DNA of 64,000 bases from Caenorhabditis remanei. Lineage: Eukaryota > Nematoda > Chromadorea > Rhabditida > Rhabditidae. The DNA lies in NCBI RefSeq assembly GCF_010183535.1, contig NC_071328.1:14694001-14758000 (forward strand). Direction: 5' to 3'. The notes beneath the pieces are model-generated. The model was not told the origin of the DNA and did not search any database. It worked only from the letters and a program-made list of their open reading frames with translations. The translations under genes were made by a program, and so were the position numbers. The first letter of the stretch is position 1. Each line of letters opens with the position of its first letter. Below are positions 12,425-25,100 of this stretch, in pieces.

Positions 12425-12760
12425 GTGTGGTAAACGCGCTCTATTGATAAGCGAAGGAAAATTGTCGATAGAGCGCGCTTACACACAAAATTTTGAATTT
12501 TCAGTTTTGTTTTTCTCAACAGAGCGGAATTGCAGTGCAATCGCGCTCTTTTGAGAAGATTTAAAGATTTTAGCAATAGAGCGCACTTTCTCTGTTGCAA
12601 AAATAGTGTTTTTTTCACAAAATTTTAAAAATTTTAGCGATAGAGCGCAGTGGCAAAAGTATAGTTTTTTTTCACAAAATCGCGCTCTTTTGAGAAATTG
12701 GTAGCGCACTTTCCCTCTGAAGTTTTTCTCAACAGAGCGCGTTTTTTCACAATTTTTTTA
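12425..12760. repeat. Cluster of GCGCTCTATTGATA hairpin repeats
   Basis: At least five copies of GCGCTCT or its complement AGAGCGC occur in about 330 bases, in facing pairs that would form stem-loops (12,432-12,480; 12,520-12,555; 12,575-12,590; 12,640-12,650; 12,684-12,742). The same motif is seen near 10,495, 10,857, 13,047, 13,377, 13,532, 17,095, 17,210, 42,980, 43,480, 53,070 and 54,700. Confidence 0.65.
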
Positions 12761-13019
12761 AAATCAGTTCAATATGGGTTTCTAGGCCTACACTTTCGTA
12801 ATTTTCGTAAAATTTGAGTAGATCAAATCGATTTTCCGCGATTTTTTCGTATTTTTTGAAAAAAAAATACGTATTTTTCTCATTTTTGCACTTTACTTCC
12901 CCACTTCCCATCCAATTCCCTCCCCGATTTCCTTCCTGGATTTCAAATTTTTCGATTTATTTTTATTTTTCACCTGCTAAGCTTTATACTACTTTTTCGT
13001 ATATTTCCGGACATTTCCG

Positions 13020-13166
13020 TCCTATTCGTTATGTTTAGAATGTGGTAAGCGCGCTCTATCGATAAATTTCATGAAAATTGTCAATAGAGCACGTTTGCCA
13101 TCGATTTTTGTCGAATTTCCTTTTTTTTGCCAAATTTTACCTATTTTTAAACAATTCCTCATTCCA
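13020..13166 (+). promoter_or_regulatory. Upstream region and 3' splice acceptor before tol-1
   Basis: A T-rich stretch ends in ATTCCAG at 13,161-13,167, an acceptor 19 bases before the tol-1 start codon with no coding exon upstream in frame. In nematodes this layout fits either a trans-splice (spliced leader) site or the end of an intron in the 5' UTR. A GCGCTCTATCGATA hairpin repeat sits at 13,047-13,093. No TATA-type promoter was identified. Confidence 0.45.
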
Positions 13167-13172
13167 GATCAC

Positions 13173-13190
13173 ATGAAAACGAGAGAATGA
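13173..13190 (+). CDS. Upstream ORF, 5 codons, overlapping the tol-1 start
   Basis: The first ATG after the acceptor at 13,167 opens a 5-codon frame (MKTRE) that ends in TGA at 13,188-13,190. That stop overlaps the tol-1 start codon as ATGA. This is the layout of termination-reinitiation coupling and suggests that tol-1 translation might depend on leaky scanning or reinitiation. Whether the 5' end of the mRNA lies at 13,168 is inferred from the acceptor only. Confidence 0.5.
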   Translation: MKTRE

Positions 13191-16100
13191 GGAGGAAAAC
13201 GTTATTTTTGCGATTATTATTGTTATTAGGCGTATTTTGTCGGTTAACAACACAACAACAAGATGAATGTCCGAAATTGTGAGTTTTTAGTGGAAAAAAT
13301 GAGTTTTTGAGCCAAAAATAGCGATTTTAAGCCAAAAATTACGATTTTTCCACCTAAAATCAAATTTTTCGCAATCACGCTCTATTGATAACAATATTGA
13401 TAGCAATAGAGCGCGAATGCGAAAATTTCGACTTTGGGTGGCTTTTTGCCGAAAAAATCGAGTTTTTCGGTTAAAAATAGCAAAAATGGCCCAAAAACCG
13501 TCAAAAACCTCATTTTCTCCAAAATTATCAATAGAGCGCACTTTCTGACGCCGAAAATTCAAATTTTCAAAAATTTTCAGTTGCAAATGCGCGCCGGATC
13601 CCGTCCAACCGACTGCCAAACTATTATTATGTGATTATTCGTCGAATTCAAGCGTCTCGCCAATTGAGACCAATTATAATAATCAGGTTGCTAATATTAG
13701 GTGGGTTTTTGAGTTTTTATTGAAAAATTTGCGAATTTTCGACCGAAAAATCAAAAAAATCGGCGAAAATTGACCCAAAAACTTGGTTTTAACAAAAAAA
13801 AACAAAAACGCGTCCAAGGCGCCCCAGACTTTCCCAAAATCCAATTCTGTATCAGAAACGCGCCAAAGGTACGCCGGACTCCAATTTTTATCAAAAATTG
13901 AAGTCAATTGGCGTGCCTTTGACGCGTTTTGCGTTTAATTTTGACGTCTGGGGCACCGTCGGCGCGTCTTGAATTTTTGACCAATTTTCGCCGATTTTTA
14001 GTCATTTTTCATCGAATTTACTCGAATTTTCGCCATTTTTCCTAATTTTTGGTTATTTTCCCCATTCCAGATCACTATTTATCACTTGCGACGGCCATTT
14101 CCGGTTTCCCGACGCCTATTTCAAGTCGTTGACTGCGTTACACCATCTGCGGATAGTGGTGAGTGAACCGACCATCTGCTCGTCGATTTTGAGCCTAAAA
14201 TCTCGGTTTTTGAGCGGGAATTTGAGGTTTTAGAGGGAAAAAATGAGAAAAATGTTGATTTTTGCAAAAATTTGACCTAAAATGGCCTGAAATAGGCCTA
14301 AAATAGCCTAAAATAGGCTTAAAAAGAGACACCTGCAAGACAGCTGCAGCGAATCGTAATTGTTTATGATCTTATCCATATTAATGTCGCGTTTTTATTG
14401 GAATTGACTTGAGGGGAGATAGAAGGCAAAAAAAGCCAATTCTTCCAAGAAAATCAGTCTGAAAACCGTTAAAATTAAGAGTTTTTGAGCTGAGAATGTC
14501 TTTCCTGGACGAAAAATAAGCTTTTTTGGAGCTAAAAACTCAATTTTTGAGCTCAAAATGTCAAAAAACCATATTTCAGAAGTGCAAAAAAAGTTTTGCC
14601 ATGGAGAGGAATCGAACCTCGTAGTGATTTGGTGGAAAACGGCTACCTTAACCACTCGGCCAGAAGTTGGCCGAGTGGTTAAGGTGTCACCAAATCACTC
14701 CGGGGTTCGATTCCCCTTCGCGACAAAACGTTTTTGCAATATTAAAGTATTGTTTTTTGACCCAAAATAGATATTCTGAGCTCAAAAATCCATATTTTTC
14801 TCCCAAAACCACCAATTCTCCCACCTTTCTCCCCGAAATCAATACGTAAGCCTCTTAGTTCTGGCTCATTTGACCTCCTCCCCTCTCTTCACCCATACAA
14901 ATGACAAAATGACGCAACATGGGACCCCTAATTAGAGACATCCGAGAGGACGGCCGTTCGCCTTCTTTCTAAAGAAATTACGTCGACACACGCACACATA
15001 GACACCTTGAGAGAGTGTCATTTTCCATTCTTTTGATGGAAAATTATGGGAAATCAGAATTACAACGAGAAATAAGGGGTATTCTGGGTGAAAAATCGCA
15101 GAAAATCCGTCAGGAATGTGATTTTTCGAGCAAAAAACACCTATTTTCGGTGGAAAATGTGGGGTTTTAGGGGTTAAAAGTGTGTTTTTGAGCTCAAAAT
15201 ATCCAAAAACCCAAAAATAAAAATGCAAAAAAAGTTTTGGCGAGGTGAGGAATCGAACCCCGGAGTGATTTGGTGGAAAACGGTCATCTTAACCACTCGG
15301 CCAGAAGTTGGCCGAGTGGTTAAGGTGTCACCAAATCACTCCGGGGTTCGATTCCTCACCTCGTCAAAACTTTTTTGCATTTTTGGTTTTGGGTTTTTTG
15401 ACATTTTGAGTATAAAAATTGAGTTTTTGATGAATTTCAGACCAATTTTCATGGAAAAATTATCTTTTTTAGCCCAGAAATCTCATTTTTGGTGGATTTT
15501 CCGCCTTCTGCCATCACGAAAACACTCGTACCACACACCTCCAATCGAGTACCCACTTTATACACATCTGTGTAGGCTGTCCACCAATTCTCAAGTATTG
15601 AATATTACATGGCTAATCGGCTTAACCCTCCCCTCTTTCCTCTATTCACGCCTAACACATGTTCTCTTCGAGCAGACTTGTCACGGGCCGGGCCGGGCCG
15701 GGCCGGGCCGGGCCGAAATCAGAAAAAAATCTCGGCCCGGCCCGGCCCGGCCCGGCCCGGCCCGGCCCGGCCCGGCCCGGGGGCCCGGCCCGCTCGGCCC
15801 GTTTTGAAACATTTTTTCAAAAAATTTCTTGTTTTTCAACTTTTTTTTGGAAATTTTTTGAAATTTTTTGAACTTTTTTGAAAAAAGTATAGTTTTTGAA
15901 TAAACATTTAAAATTGAATCAAAATGTGAATATGTATGATAATCAAAGCATTTTTACTCTTTTTTTTCGAAAAATTTCAAAAAAAATTGGTAAAAATGGG
16001 TACCCATTTTTGAATCCGGGCCGACCGGGCCGGGCCGGGCCAAGAGAAATTTCGGCCCGGCCCGGCCCGGCCAAGAAAAATCTCGGCCCGGCCCGGCCCG

Positions 16101-19100
16101 GCCCGGCCCGGCCCGGGGGCCCGGCCCGGGCCGGCCCGATTTTTGACAAGTCTGTCTTCGAGGGATATTCAAGAGGCTTGCAGATTGAGAATCGGGGGAT
16201 TTTCAAGGGAAAATGGGGATTTTTGAGCTGAAAATTGGTCAAAAATCGCGTTTTTAAGACAAAAATCGCTTATTTGAGCAAAATTGAAATTAAGGTTTTT
16301 TTTCTAAAAATATAATTTTTATGTTTAAAAAAACTGCAAAAAATATGATTTTTGGCCTAAAATAGCTCAAAAATCATCTTTTTTGCAGTTTATTGACACA
16401 ACACTTTCATTTTTACGCTAAACAATTTAAACTCAATTTATGCTCAAATTATCATTTAGACTTACAAACGTGATTTTCAGATGAAATTTTTATGTCGAAA
16501 AACAGCAAAAAAGCGGATTTTCAACAGAAAATAGATCAAAATTCAAGATTTTAAGCTCAAAAAGCTGATTGAAAGGTATTTTCGGGCTTAAAAATCACCA
16601 AAAACCTTTTTTTGCCATTTTCGACTAAAAGTCATAATTTTTGCAGTTCTTCGACGAAAAATCACATTTTTTGCTGAAAAATGAAGTTTCTGTGTCAAAA
16701 AATTGCAAAAAAGACGATTTTTAACCGAAAATGGCTCAAAAAAAGAAATTTTCTGTCCCAAAAATCATCAAAATCACTTTTTCCAGGGATGCCATACTTC
16801 CCACTTCTCCGTGAAACTATTCGAAGATTTGTCGGCACTTCGAACCCTCGAAATCGCCGAGATTTCCTCGTCCAACGGCTCATTCGAGATGACAGAAGAC
16901 GTGTTGATGCCGTTGGCTCGTCTCGAGAAGTTCTCACTCACACGATCACACCAAATCGATTTACCACAGAGGCTGTTGTGCTCTTTGCCACATTTACAGG
17001 TTGGTTTGGCTCAAAAATTTGAAAAAAAGAAAACAACGCGCGAAATATGGTCTCTTTTGATAATTTTAGGGAAAATGAGATTTTGAGGGTTATCAATAGA
17101 GCGCGATTGCGAAATTTTTTTTATTTTGGTGGGAAAATCGGGGTTTTTTCTGCTAAAAATGATAATTTTCCGCTTAAATCCACATTTTGGCGTCATGGGG
17201 TTAGAAAGTGCGCTCTTTTGCTAATAATAAGGGTTATCAATAGAGCGCGATTGCGGAAAAGTGAAAGAATCGGGGTTTGTCGACTAGAAATAGCAAAAAT
17301 CGCTTGGAAATCACAAAAATTGACCAAAAATCCAAAAAAAAAACTGTCAAAATCGACATTTTTGGGTCATTTTTACTGATTTTTAGCACTTTTGAGTATG
17401 AAAAAGCGATAGAAACCACCCAAAAATCTCGAAAAACTTTAAAAACCCAGGGATGTGCCTATGGAGGCGCTTTGGGCGCTGAAAGATTTCAAAGTAGGCG
17501 AAAATGCGATGAGAGAGAGTGTGTAAAATCGAGAGAGTGTGTCTGCGTCTCTCCATTTCGCACACTCTTTCTCGTCGCATTTTCAAATTTCGGCTGAAAA
17601 TGCGAGGCGCTCAACGCCACCCGGGCACATACCTGTAAAAACCTATCAAAAATGCACTTTAAAGTTGCAAAAAACTCATAGTCATCCATTTTTTTGAAAT
17701 TTTACATTAAAAATTTCAATTTTTGATGCATAACTATCGTTTGATTGAATCCTGAAGTATAGTCAAAAATTCGACATTTTTGGGAAAAAAATCAAAAAAA
17801 TGAGTTTCAAGTAAGTTTCGGCCATTACGATTCCTGAGCTCCCAAAAAAACGCGTCAAGCGTCACGCCAGTAGGATCTGGGGACTCCAAGTATTACTGTA
17901 CCTCTGAGTCAGAGTTGCGCGGAATTCCGACTTCCGGCTTCCGTTTTAGAAAAAATCACTTCCTCGCAACTCTGCTCTGAGTCTTATGGATCCTATAAAC
18001 AGATCTTAGCGGACTACTGTAGCCACACGGATCACAGGATCCTAGTCTCGGAACTCCTGAACTCCCAAAAAAAAAGCGTCAAGCGTCACGCCAGCCTTTA
18101 AATTCCCCCTCATTTCGACACATTCTCCTTTTTCTCCTTTTCCCGCCCCAATGAAGAGGGGGAATTAGTTGTTTATTAGTTTCGAAACGTATTCATTCCT
18201 TCTCAAAGGGCTTTAAAGCTTACAATTCCTCCCTTCCCCTTGTCACCAACCCACCATCTGGTCAGACGGGGGTTCAGTGCCAATTTCGGCGGGAATAGAA
18301 CAAAAGAGAGAGCGACTTTTCGAATAGAATGAAGAGAGGTCAAATATCAAGCGAATCGGAAGTTGTTGTGCTGTTGCGAAGACTAATGACCAATTGAAAA
18401 TTTTCAAAAACGGGGGGGGGGGGCGAATGCTGGATCCTGGATCCCAGAGACTACTGTAGCTCGCGTGACTCCGCCGAATCACTGAGAAATTGGAGCTACG
18501 GTTGCTCGGGATCCACGGATCCTAAGGGTGCGGGGCGGTTTTGACTGAAAAGTGACAATTTTCTAGTCAAAAACATAGCCTTCCCTTCCAGAAAGCCAAT
18601 TTCCAGTCCTGAGATATCCGGACATCCGGTCACACAGATAGACAGACCGAGGAGCAAAATTCGTAGAAAAATTGAGTTTTCGCTTAAGATTATAGAGTAT
18701 GTTTTGTCTATCTGTGCCCTGGTTTGTCCGGCTCCGAAAACTTTGTGTTTTTTCGCACCGCCCGTCGTCGTTGTCATCATAATAATGACAGCTAAACGAC
18801 TTGACAACGGGGGAGCCCGTTTTAATGTGTCTATCGATGCTTCTCTCTTTCCATCAAGAATAATGTTATGTCGTCGTCGTCGTTATGATGATTGATGGGA
18901 GGAAAAGAGAGAAGGGACCCATGAAAACGTTTCGTTCCGTTCCCGTTCCATCATCTCCATTTACATATGAATGGCTTGTTGTTCGTTTCGGGACACCCCT
19001 CCCGCCGTTACCTTGACTATACATGTGTATCGGTGTCGCCAAAAAGGGGGACCATACCGCAAGAGGGGGACCGATGACCGACGGCTCATTAGCTAAATGA

Positions 19101-22100
19101 TGCGTGATATTATTGGAAGCCAGGAGGACGGCTACTGGTAGCATCCCCCATCCAGACAGCGAATGGCAACAATACACGGTTAATTATGGGGGGGGGGGGG
19201 GGGGGGGATTTGATGGAAGAGGGGGGTGGGGGGGGGGACCCTGAAGTCAATTTACCACAGGTCTAGGATAAAGGGATGAACGAAAAATACCAGAAAAATT
19301 GGCGATTTTAGCGATTTCTGAGTATTTTTGATTGCAAGGATCCGTGTGGCTACAGTAGTCCGTTGGATCTGATTATAGGGTCCATAGGATCCAGGGCTAC
19401 AGTAGTCTCTTTGGTCCAGAATCGAAAATCCGAGATTCCGACTAAAAATTATCAATTTCTATCGATTTCCAGTCAAAACAACAAAAAAAGACTGAAAATC
19501 GTAGTTTTTGGCCTCAAAAAACACCAAAAATGCGATTTTTAAGAAAATCCTGAGATAGAATGTGTCAAAGGAGACATCCGGACAAGATAGACGCATAGAA
19601 GGACTCTAATCAAGGATTTTCATGCGAAAAGGTCTAAAAACTGATTTTTTGAGCGATTTTTGTGTGAAAAATTCCCGAAAATCGCTAAAATCATCAATTT
19701 TCTGTGTTTTCTAGTCTTTCGTTGGACACCCAGACGTTCAGACACAGAGACAGAGTGTAAAGGTGGTAATCTAGGACATCCGGATTGCAAGATCCAGAAG
19801 ATTACTGTAGCTCTGAACCCACAGAACACCAGAAGCCTGGATCCTAGGGACTACTGTAGCTCGTGTCTCCAAAGCAAAGAGCTCTCTGGATTCTATGGAT
19901 TCTATGATCAGATCCTACAGTCCTACTACTGTAGCCGATCAAATCCTCCTGACATCCGGACAAACAGAATCAAAAGAAACGAGTCAAAACAATGTATACG
20001 TGTCGGTATCTTTTGTCTTGTCTCTCTCTCTTTATACCATCTCCATATCTCACTCACTTCAAAAGAGGATAGAACATCAATCGGGGAGAGGAGATGTTGT
20101 TAAAAAGAGACACTCTTTCTCTTTTGAGGAAAGAGAGACCGCCCGTCTCTCTCTCTATGCCTAATTAGTAGTCATCAGAGAGCACCAGGCTAATGAGCTC
20201 TCTCTATGACTCTTTATTAATTCCTCTTGTTTCATCTCTCTATTTCTGAAGAACAAGAATGGATGAGCCACATCACTGAGTTCTGTTGAAATTTCGGAGA
20301 TGAAGAAGATGAATTATTGAACATATTGAGAGCATTTGAGTGGAGGATTAGTGGAGAATCGAGATTTAACTAGATTGAGAAGAATAGAGATTGAATTGGA
20401 TGATAGTGGAGGAGAGGAGAAGGCTGGCGTCACGCTTGACGCGTTTTTTTTTGGGAGCTCGGGGATTCAGAGACTAGGATCCGTGTAGCTACAGTAGTCC
20501 GCTAGGATCTGTTTATAGGATCCATAGGATTCAGAGCTACAGTAATACCTGGAGTCCCCAGATCCTACTGGCTTCTGGCGTGACGCTTGACGCGTTTTTT
20601 TGGGAGCTCAGGTATCCAGAGACTAGGATCACAGGATCCATGTGGCTACAGTAGTCCGTAGGATCTGTTTATAGGATCCATAGTATCCAGAGCTACAGTA
20701 ATACCTGGTGTCCTTGGATCCTACTGGCTTCTGGCGTGGCACAAGTCGTGTTTTTGGGAACTCAGGTATCCAGAGACTAGGATCACAGGATCCGTGTGGC
20801 TACAGTAGTCCGCTAGAGTCCGAGGTTTCGATCATAAGATCCATAGGATTCAGAGCTACAATAATACCTGGAGTCCCCAGATCCTACTGGCTTCTGGCGT
20901 GACGCTTGACGCGTTTTTTTGGGAGCTCAGGAATCGTACTGGCCGAAACTCGCTTGAAACTCATTATTATGAGCTGCAAAATATACGAAAATGAAGGTAT
21001 CGGCAAGTTCTTCGTCTGTGACATACTACGGGTCGGTGTCACTCTGTTTTTTGCATTTTTTTTGTGTGAAAATCGATCAAAATCGCATGAAAATCACAAA
21101 AATCGACCAAAAATCTACTTGTGCTCGGAAAAACTGCTAAAATTCGGCATTTTCAGGTAATTTTGACCGAATTTTTGCACTTTTGAGGGTGAAAAATCAA
21201 TAGAAACCGCACAAAATCACTTAAAAGTTTTTAGTGATTTTCGAGTAATTTCAGGCGGTTTTTATCGATTTATCACTATCAAAAGGCCTGAAAATCGTTA
21301 AAATGTCCTAAAAATGTCAGATTTTGGCAGTTGCTTCCAGAAAAAGTAGAGTTTTTGTCGGGTTTTGTGCTTTTCAAGCGATTTAGATCGATTTTTTACA
21401 CTGAAATTGGAAAAAAAAAACACATTAACGAATAGACCCGTAGTAAGTCAGAGACATAGTACTTGCTGAGATCTACATTTTCGTATATTCTCAGATCATC
21501 ATATTGAGTTTTAAGCGAAAAGGCTGGTGTGACGCTTGCCGCGTTTTTTTGGCGACTCATAAATCTAGATATCCTCAGGATCCATATGGTGTCCGTAGGA
21601 TCTGACTATAGGATCCACAGAATCCAGAGGTACAGTAATACTTGGCGTCCCCTAGTATCCTGGATTCCGGAAAGAGCTACAGTAATCTTCTGGATCTTGG
21701 ATCCTGATAACTGTGCGGAATTTAAAGATTCTGCCGCTTTTTGCCGAGATTCTGAATCCACTACTTAAATTAATCGTCCTACTATTTGAAGATGGATGTG
21801 GTGTTTTAGGCGCAATTTCTAACTTACTACAGTAACCGCGATCCTGAACTATAGGATTCAAAAAATTGCAAAAATTTCCTCAAATTCTTGTTTTTTCCAG
21901 GTGCTAAACCTGTCCTCGAACGGTCTTCCATCACTCCGACGAGAGGAATCGTGTGTGGCACAACAGTTGCTGATTGTCGACTTGTCGAGGAATCAATTGA
22001 CGAGTATTGAGTGAGTTTAGGCAGGCATGTCCGGGTATGAGGTTACGACCGCACCTCAACTTCGGACTTCTCAACTGAAGGCACGCAACGCGCACGCGAC

Positions 22101-25100
22101 GCACGCAACTACGACGCTCCGAAATTCCGCAGGCGGCCGCGATATTTGAACGGGATAAAGTTAAATAAGACTATTCTACGGGGTTTCTCGTGAATATTAT
22201 TCATGTTTTTCGCATATTTTCTCAAAAAACAAACGAAAAAAAGATTTATTAATTTTTTTAAACATCATATCACGTTTTGAGTTGAGAATTTATGCGAGAA
22301 AAGTGAATGAAACCACTATTACACGAAGAGATTGAAAAATACATAAGAATTCGAACAGATTCGTGTTTTAAAGACAATTATAAAGGTTGATAAGATAATT
22401 TTAGATAAAAACATATATAATACACTTTTAAAATAGTGGAAAAACACATATTTTCATAATTAAAATAACGAGTTAACGGAAAAACCCAAAAATTGAACAT
22501 CGACCAATAAAAGTGGAGTTCAAACTAATGGCGACCAGAAAGTAACGATAACAAAACACGTGTCTTTGCATATTTCGAGGCTCATTTACAAGAGGTTACC
22601 TCGTAATTATCTGAAAACTGAACGCTGGTCTTCAAAGTCACTACCTTTCAATTTCTTGGAATATCTGCTAAAATTATACCGCATAGTCACGATCATGTGG
22701 ACAGATACTCAACCACTACCATACCTTTCACTGCTTTTTCATTATGTCTCATTCCTTACTGATAATAACTCATTGACTACACTCGGCTCTTCAAATACAT
22801 TTGGTTTATTACCTATAAGTACTAATTGCCTATAACCTAATGACTAATCTCAGATAGAAGGGAAGTTTTGTGAGAGGCAAATAGTGATTTGCAAAGGGAA
22901 ATTTCTCATAATGAATGCAACATTTTGATATATCTTTAAAATCAAAATGCAAATCTTTTTATACAATATTTTTCGAAGAATTGTAGACACTGATCTTTCT
23001 TTAACTAGGAAACGCAGAACTTTTACTATCTCACTTTCCTATATTCATTTTTTTTTTCAATTGGTGTTCTTCCCGCAGGTTAGTGTCAGTTTTTAGTGTT
23101 TCACATAAAATAGAATCAGAATCTCAAACAAAAGGATCCCAGCATCCAAACGATTTCATCGCAGAACCCTTTAGGTATAATGAATCTGTATGAAACAATT
23201 TTCAGGTGCCTTCTTCTTTCAGGTGGGAGTGATCAGCTTTGACAGTGGGTTACAGGTATGTGCCCGGGTGACGTTGAGCGCATCGAATTTTCAGCCGAAA
23301 TTTGAAAATGCGACGAGAAAGAGTGTGCGAAATGGAGAGACGCAGACACACTCTCGATTTTACACACTCTCTCTCGTCGCATTTTCGCCCACTTTGAAAT
23401 CTTTCAGCGCCCAAAGCGCCTCCATAGGCACATCCCTGGTGGGTTATGTCCTGCCGAAGAGTTCTGAAACTTATGAATCGTATTAAACAGAACCAGTGTT
23501 GCGCTCTGTAAAACATCGCTGCTGTAAAACATTTGCTCCTAGCAGTATTGTTTTACAATGTGCTCTATTGTCTTCAAGTTTACTTCACTGGTTCTGTTTA
23601 ATACGATTCATAAGTATCAGAACTCTTCGGCATGACATAACCCACTGTCAAAGCTGACCACTCCCAACTTGAAGAAGGCTCCTGAAAGTTGTTCCATACG
23701 AATCCATTATACCTCAAGGTCTTCTGCGATGGTCTCGTTTTGATGCTGGGATCCTTTTGAGATTCGATGTTGTTTTATATAAAATACTAACACACTGACA
23801 CTAACCTGCGGGAATCTAAATCAAGAACACCAATTGAAAAAAATTTGAAACCCATCAAAATGAATATAGGAAAGTGAGATAGTAAAAGTTCTGCGTTTCC
23901 TAGTTAAAGAAAGATCAGTGTCTACAATTCTTCGAAAACTATTGTATAAAAAGATTTGCATTTTGATTTTAAAGATATATCAAAATGTTGCATTCATTAT
24001 GAGAAATTTCCCTTTGCAAATCACTATTTGCCTCTCACAAAACTTCCCTTCTATCTGAGATTAGTCATTAGGTTATAGGCAATTAGTACTTATAGGTAAT
24101 AAACCAAATGTATTTGAAGAGCCGAGTGTAGTCAATGAGTTATTATCAGTAAGGAATGAGACATAATGAAAAAGCAGTGAAAGGTATGGTAGTGGTTGAG
24201 TATCTGTCCACATGATCGTGACTATGCGGTATAATTTTAGCAGATATTCCAAGAAATTGAAAGGTAGTGACTTTGAAGACCAGCGTTCAGTTTTCAGATA
24301 ATTACGAGGTAACCTCTTGTAAATGAGCCTCGAAATATGCAAAGACACGTGTTTTGTTATCGTTACTTTCTGGTCGCCATTAGTTTGAACTCCACTTTTA
24401 TTGGTCGATGTTCAATTTTTGGGTTTTTCCGTTAACTCGTTATTTTAATTATGAAAATATGTGTTTTTCCACTATTTTAAAAGTGTATTATATATGTTTT
24501 TATCTAAAATTATCTTATCAACCTTTATAATTGTCTTTAAAACACGAATCTGTTCGAATTCTTATGTATTTTTCAATCTCTTCGTGTAATAGTGGTTTCA
24601 TTCACTTTTCTCGCATAAATTCTCAACTCAAAACGTGATATGATGTTTAAAAAAATTAATAAATCTTTTTTTCGTTTGTTTTTTGAGAAAATATGCGAAA
24701 AACATGAATAATATTCACGAGAAACCCCGTAGAATAGTCTTATTTAACTTTATCCCGTTCAAATATCGCGGCCGCCTGCGGAATTTCGGAGCGTCGTAGT
24801 TGCGTGCGTCGCGTGCGCGTTGCGTGCCTTCAGTTGAGAAGTCCGAAGTTGAGAACCGCGGGGAACCGCACCTCCCGGACATGCCTGAGTTTAGGGAATT
24901 TTCCGTCTTTCTGTGTGTCTGTTTGTCCAAAAAAAGTTAATTTTTTGCCGAAAATTGTGAATTTTAACAGAAAAATCACAATTTTCCGTCCCTCTGTGTG
25001 TCTGTTTGTCCAAAAAAAGTTAATTTTTTGACGAAAATTGTGAATTTTAACAGAAAAATCACAATTTTCCGTCCTTCTGTGTGTCTGTTTGTCCAAAAAA

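Larger units (their letters stand above)
14159..16786 (+). other. tol-1 intron 3, hosts tRNA-like palindromes and a GGGCC element
   Basis: Intron of 2.6 kb. Beyond the two tRNA-like palindromes and the 482-bp element listed separately, the rest is AT-rich sequence with low-complexity phrases such as GCTCAAAAATC and no coding signal. Confidence 0.7.
17000..21900 (+). other. tol-1 intron 4, repeat-filled
   Basis: Intron of 4.9 kb between GTTGGT and TTTCCAG. It holds a 188-bp MITE (17,448), GGATCC/CTACAGTAGTC repeats in both orientations (17,840-18,090 against 19,330-21,700), homopolymer G tracts, and a foldback repeat at 20,940-21,535. No nested gene is supported. Confidence 0.7.

Noticed and set aside
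14597..15365. Functional tRNA-Ser or tRNA-Leu genes
   Set aside because: A and B boxes are present, but the 5' acceptor strand and a proper variable arm are missing in all four segments.
15223..15807. 194-codon + frame through tRNA-like and GGGCC sequence
   Set aside because: It reads through a pseudo-tRNA palindrome and simple pentamer repeats that are open in several frames, all in tol-1 intron 3; no domain or splice support.
22560..24348. Identical 91-codon frames on opposite strands
   Set aside because: They are the two arms of one palindromic transposon. The repeat explains their identity; no protein motif is seen.
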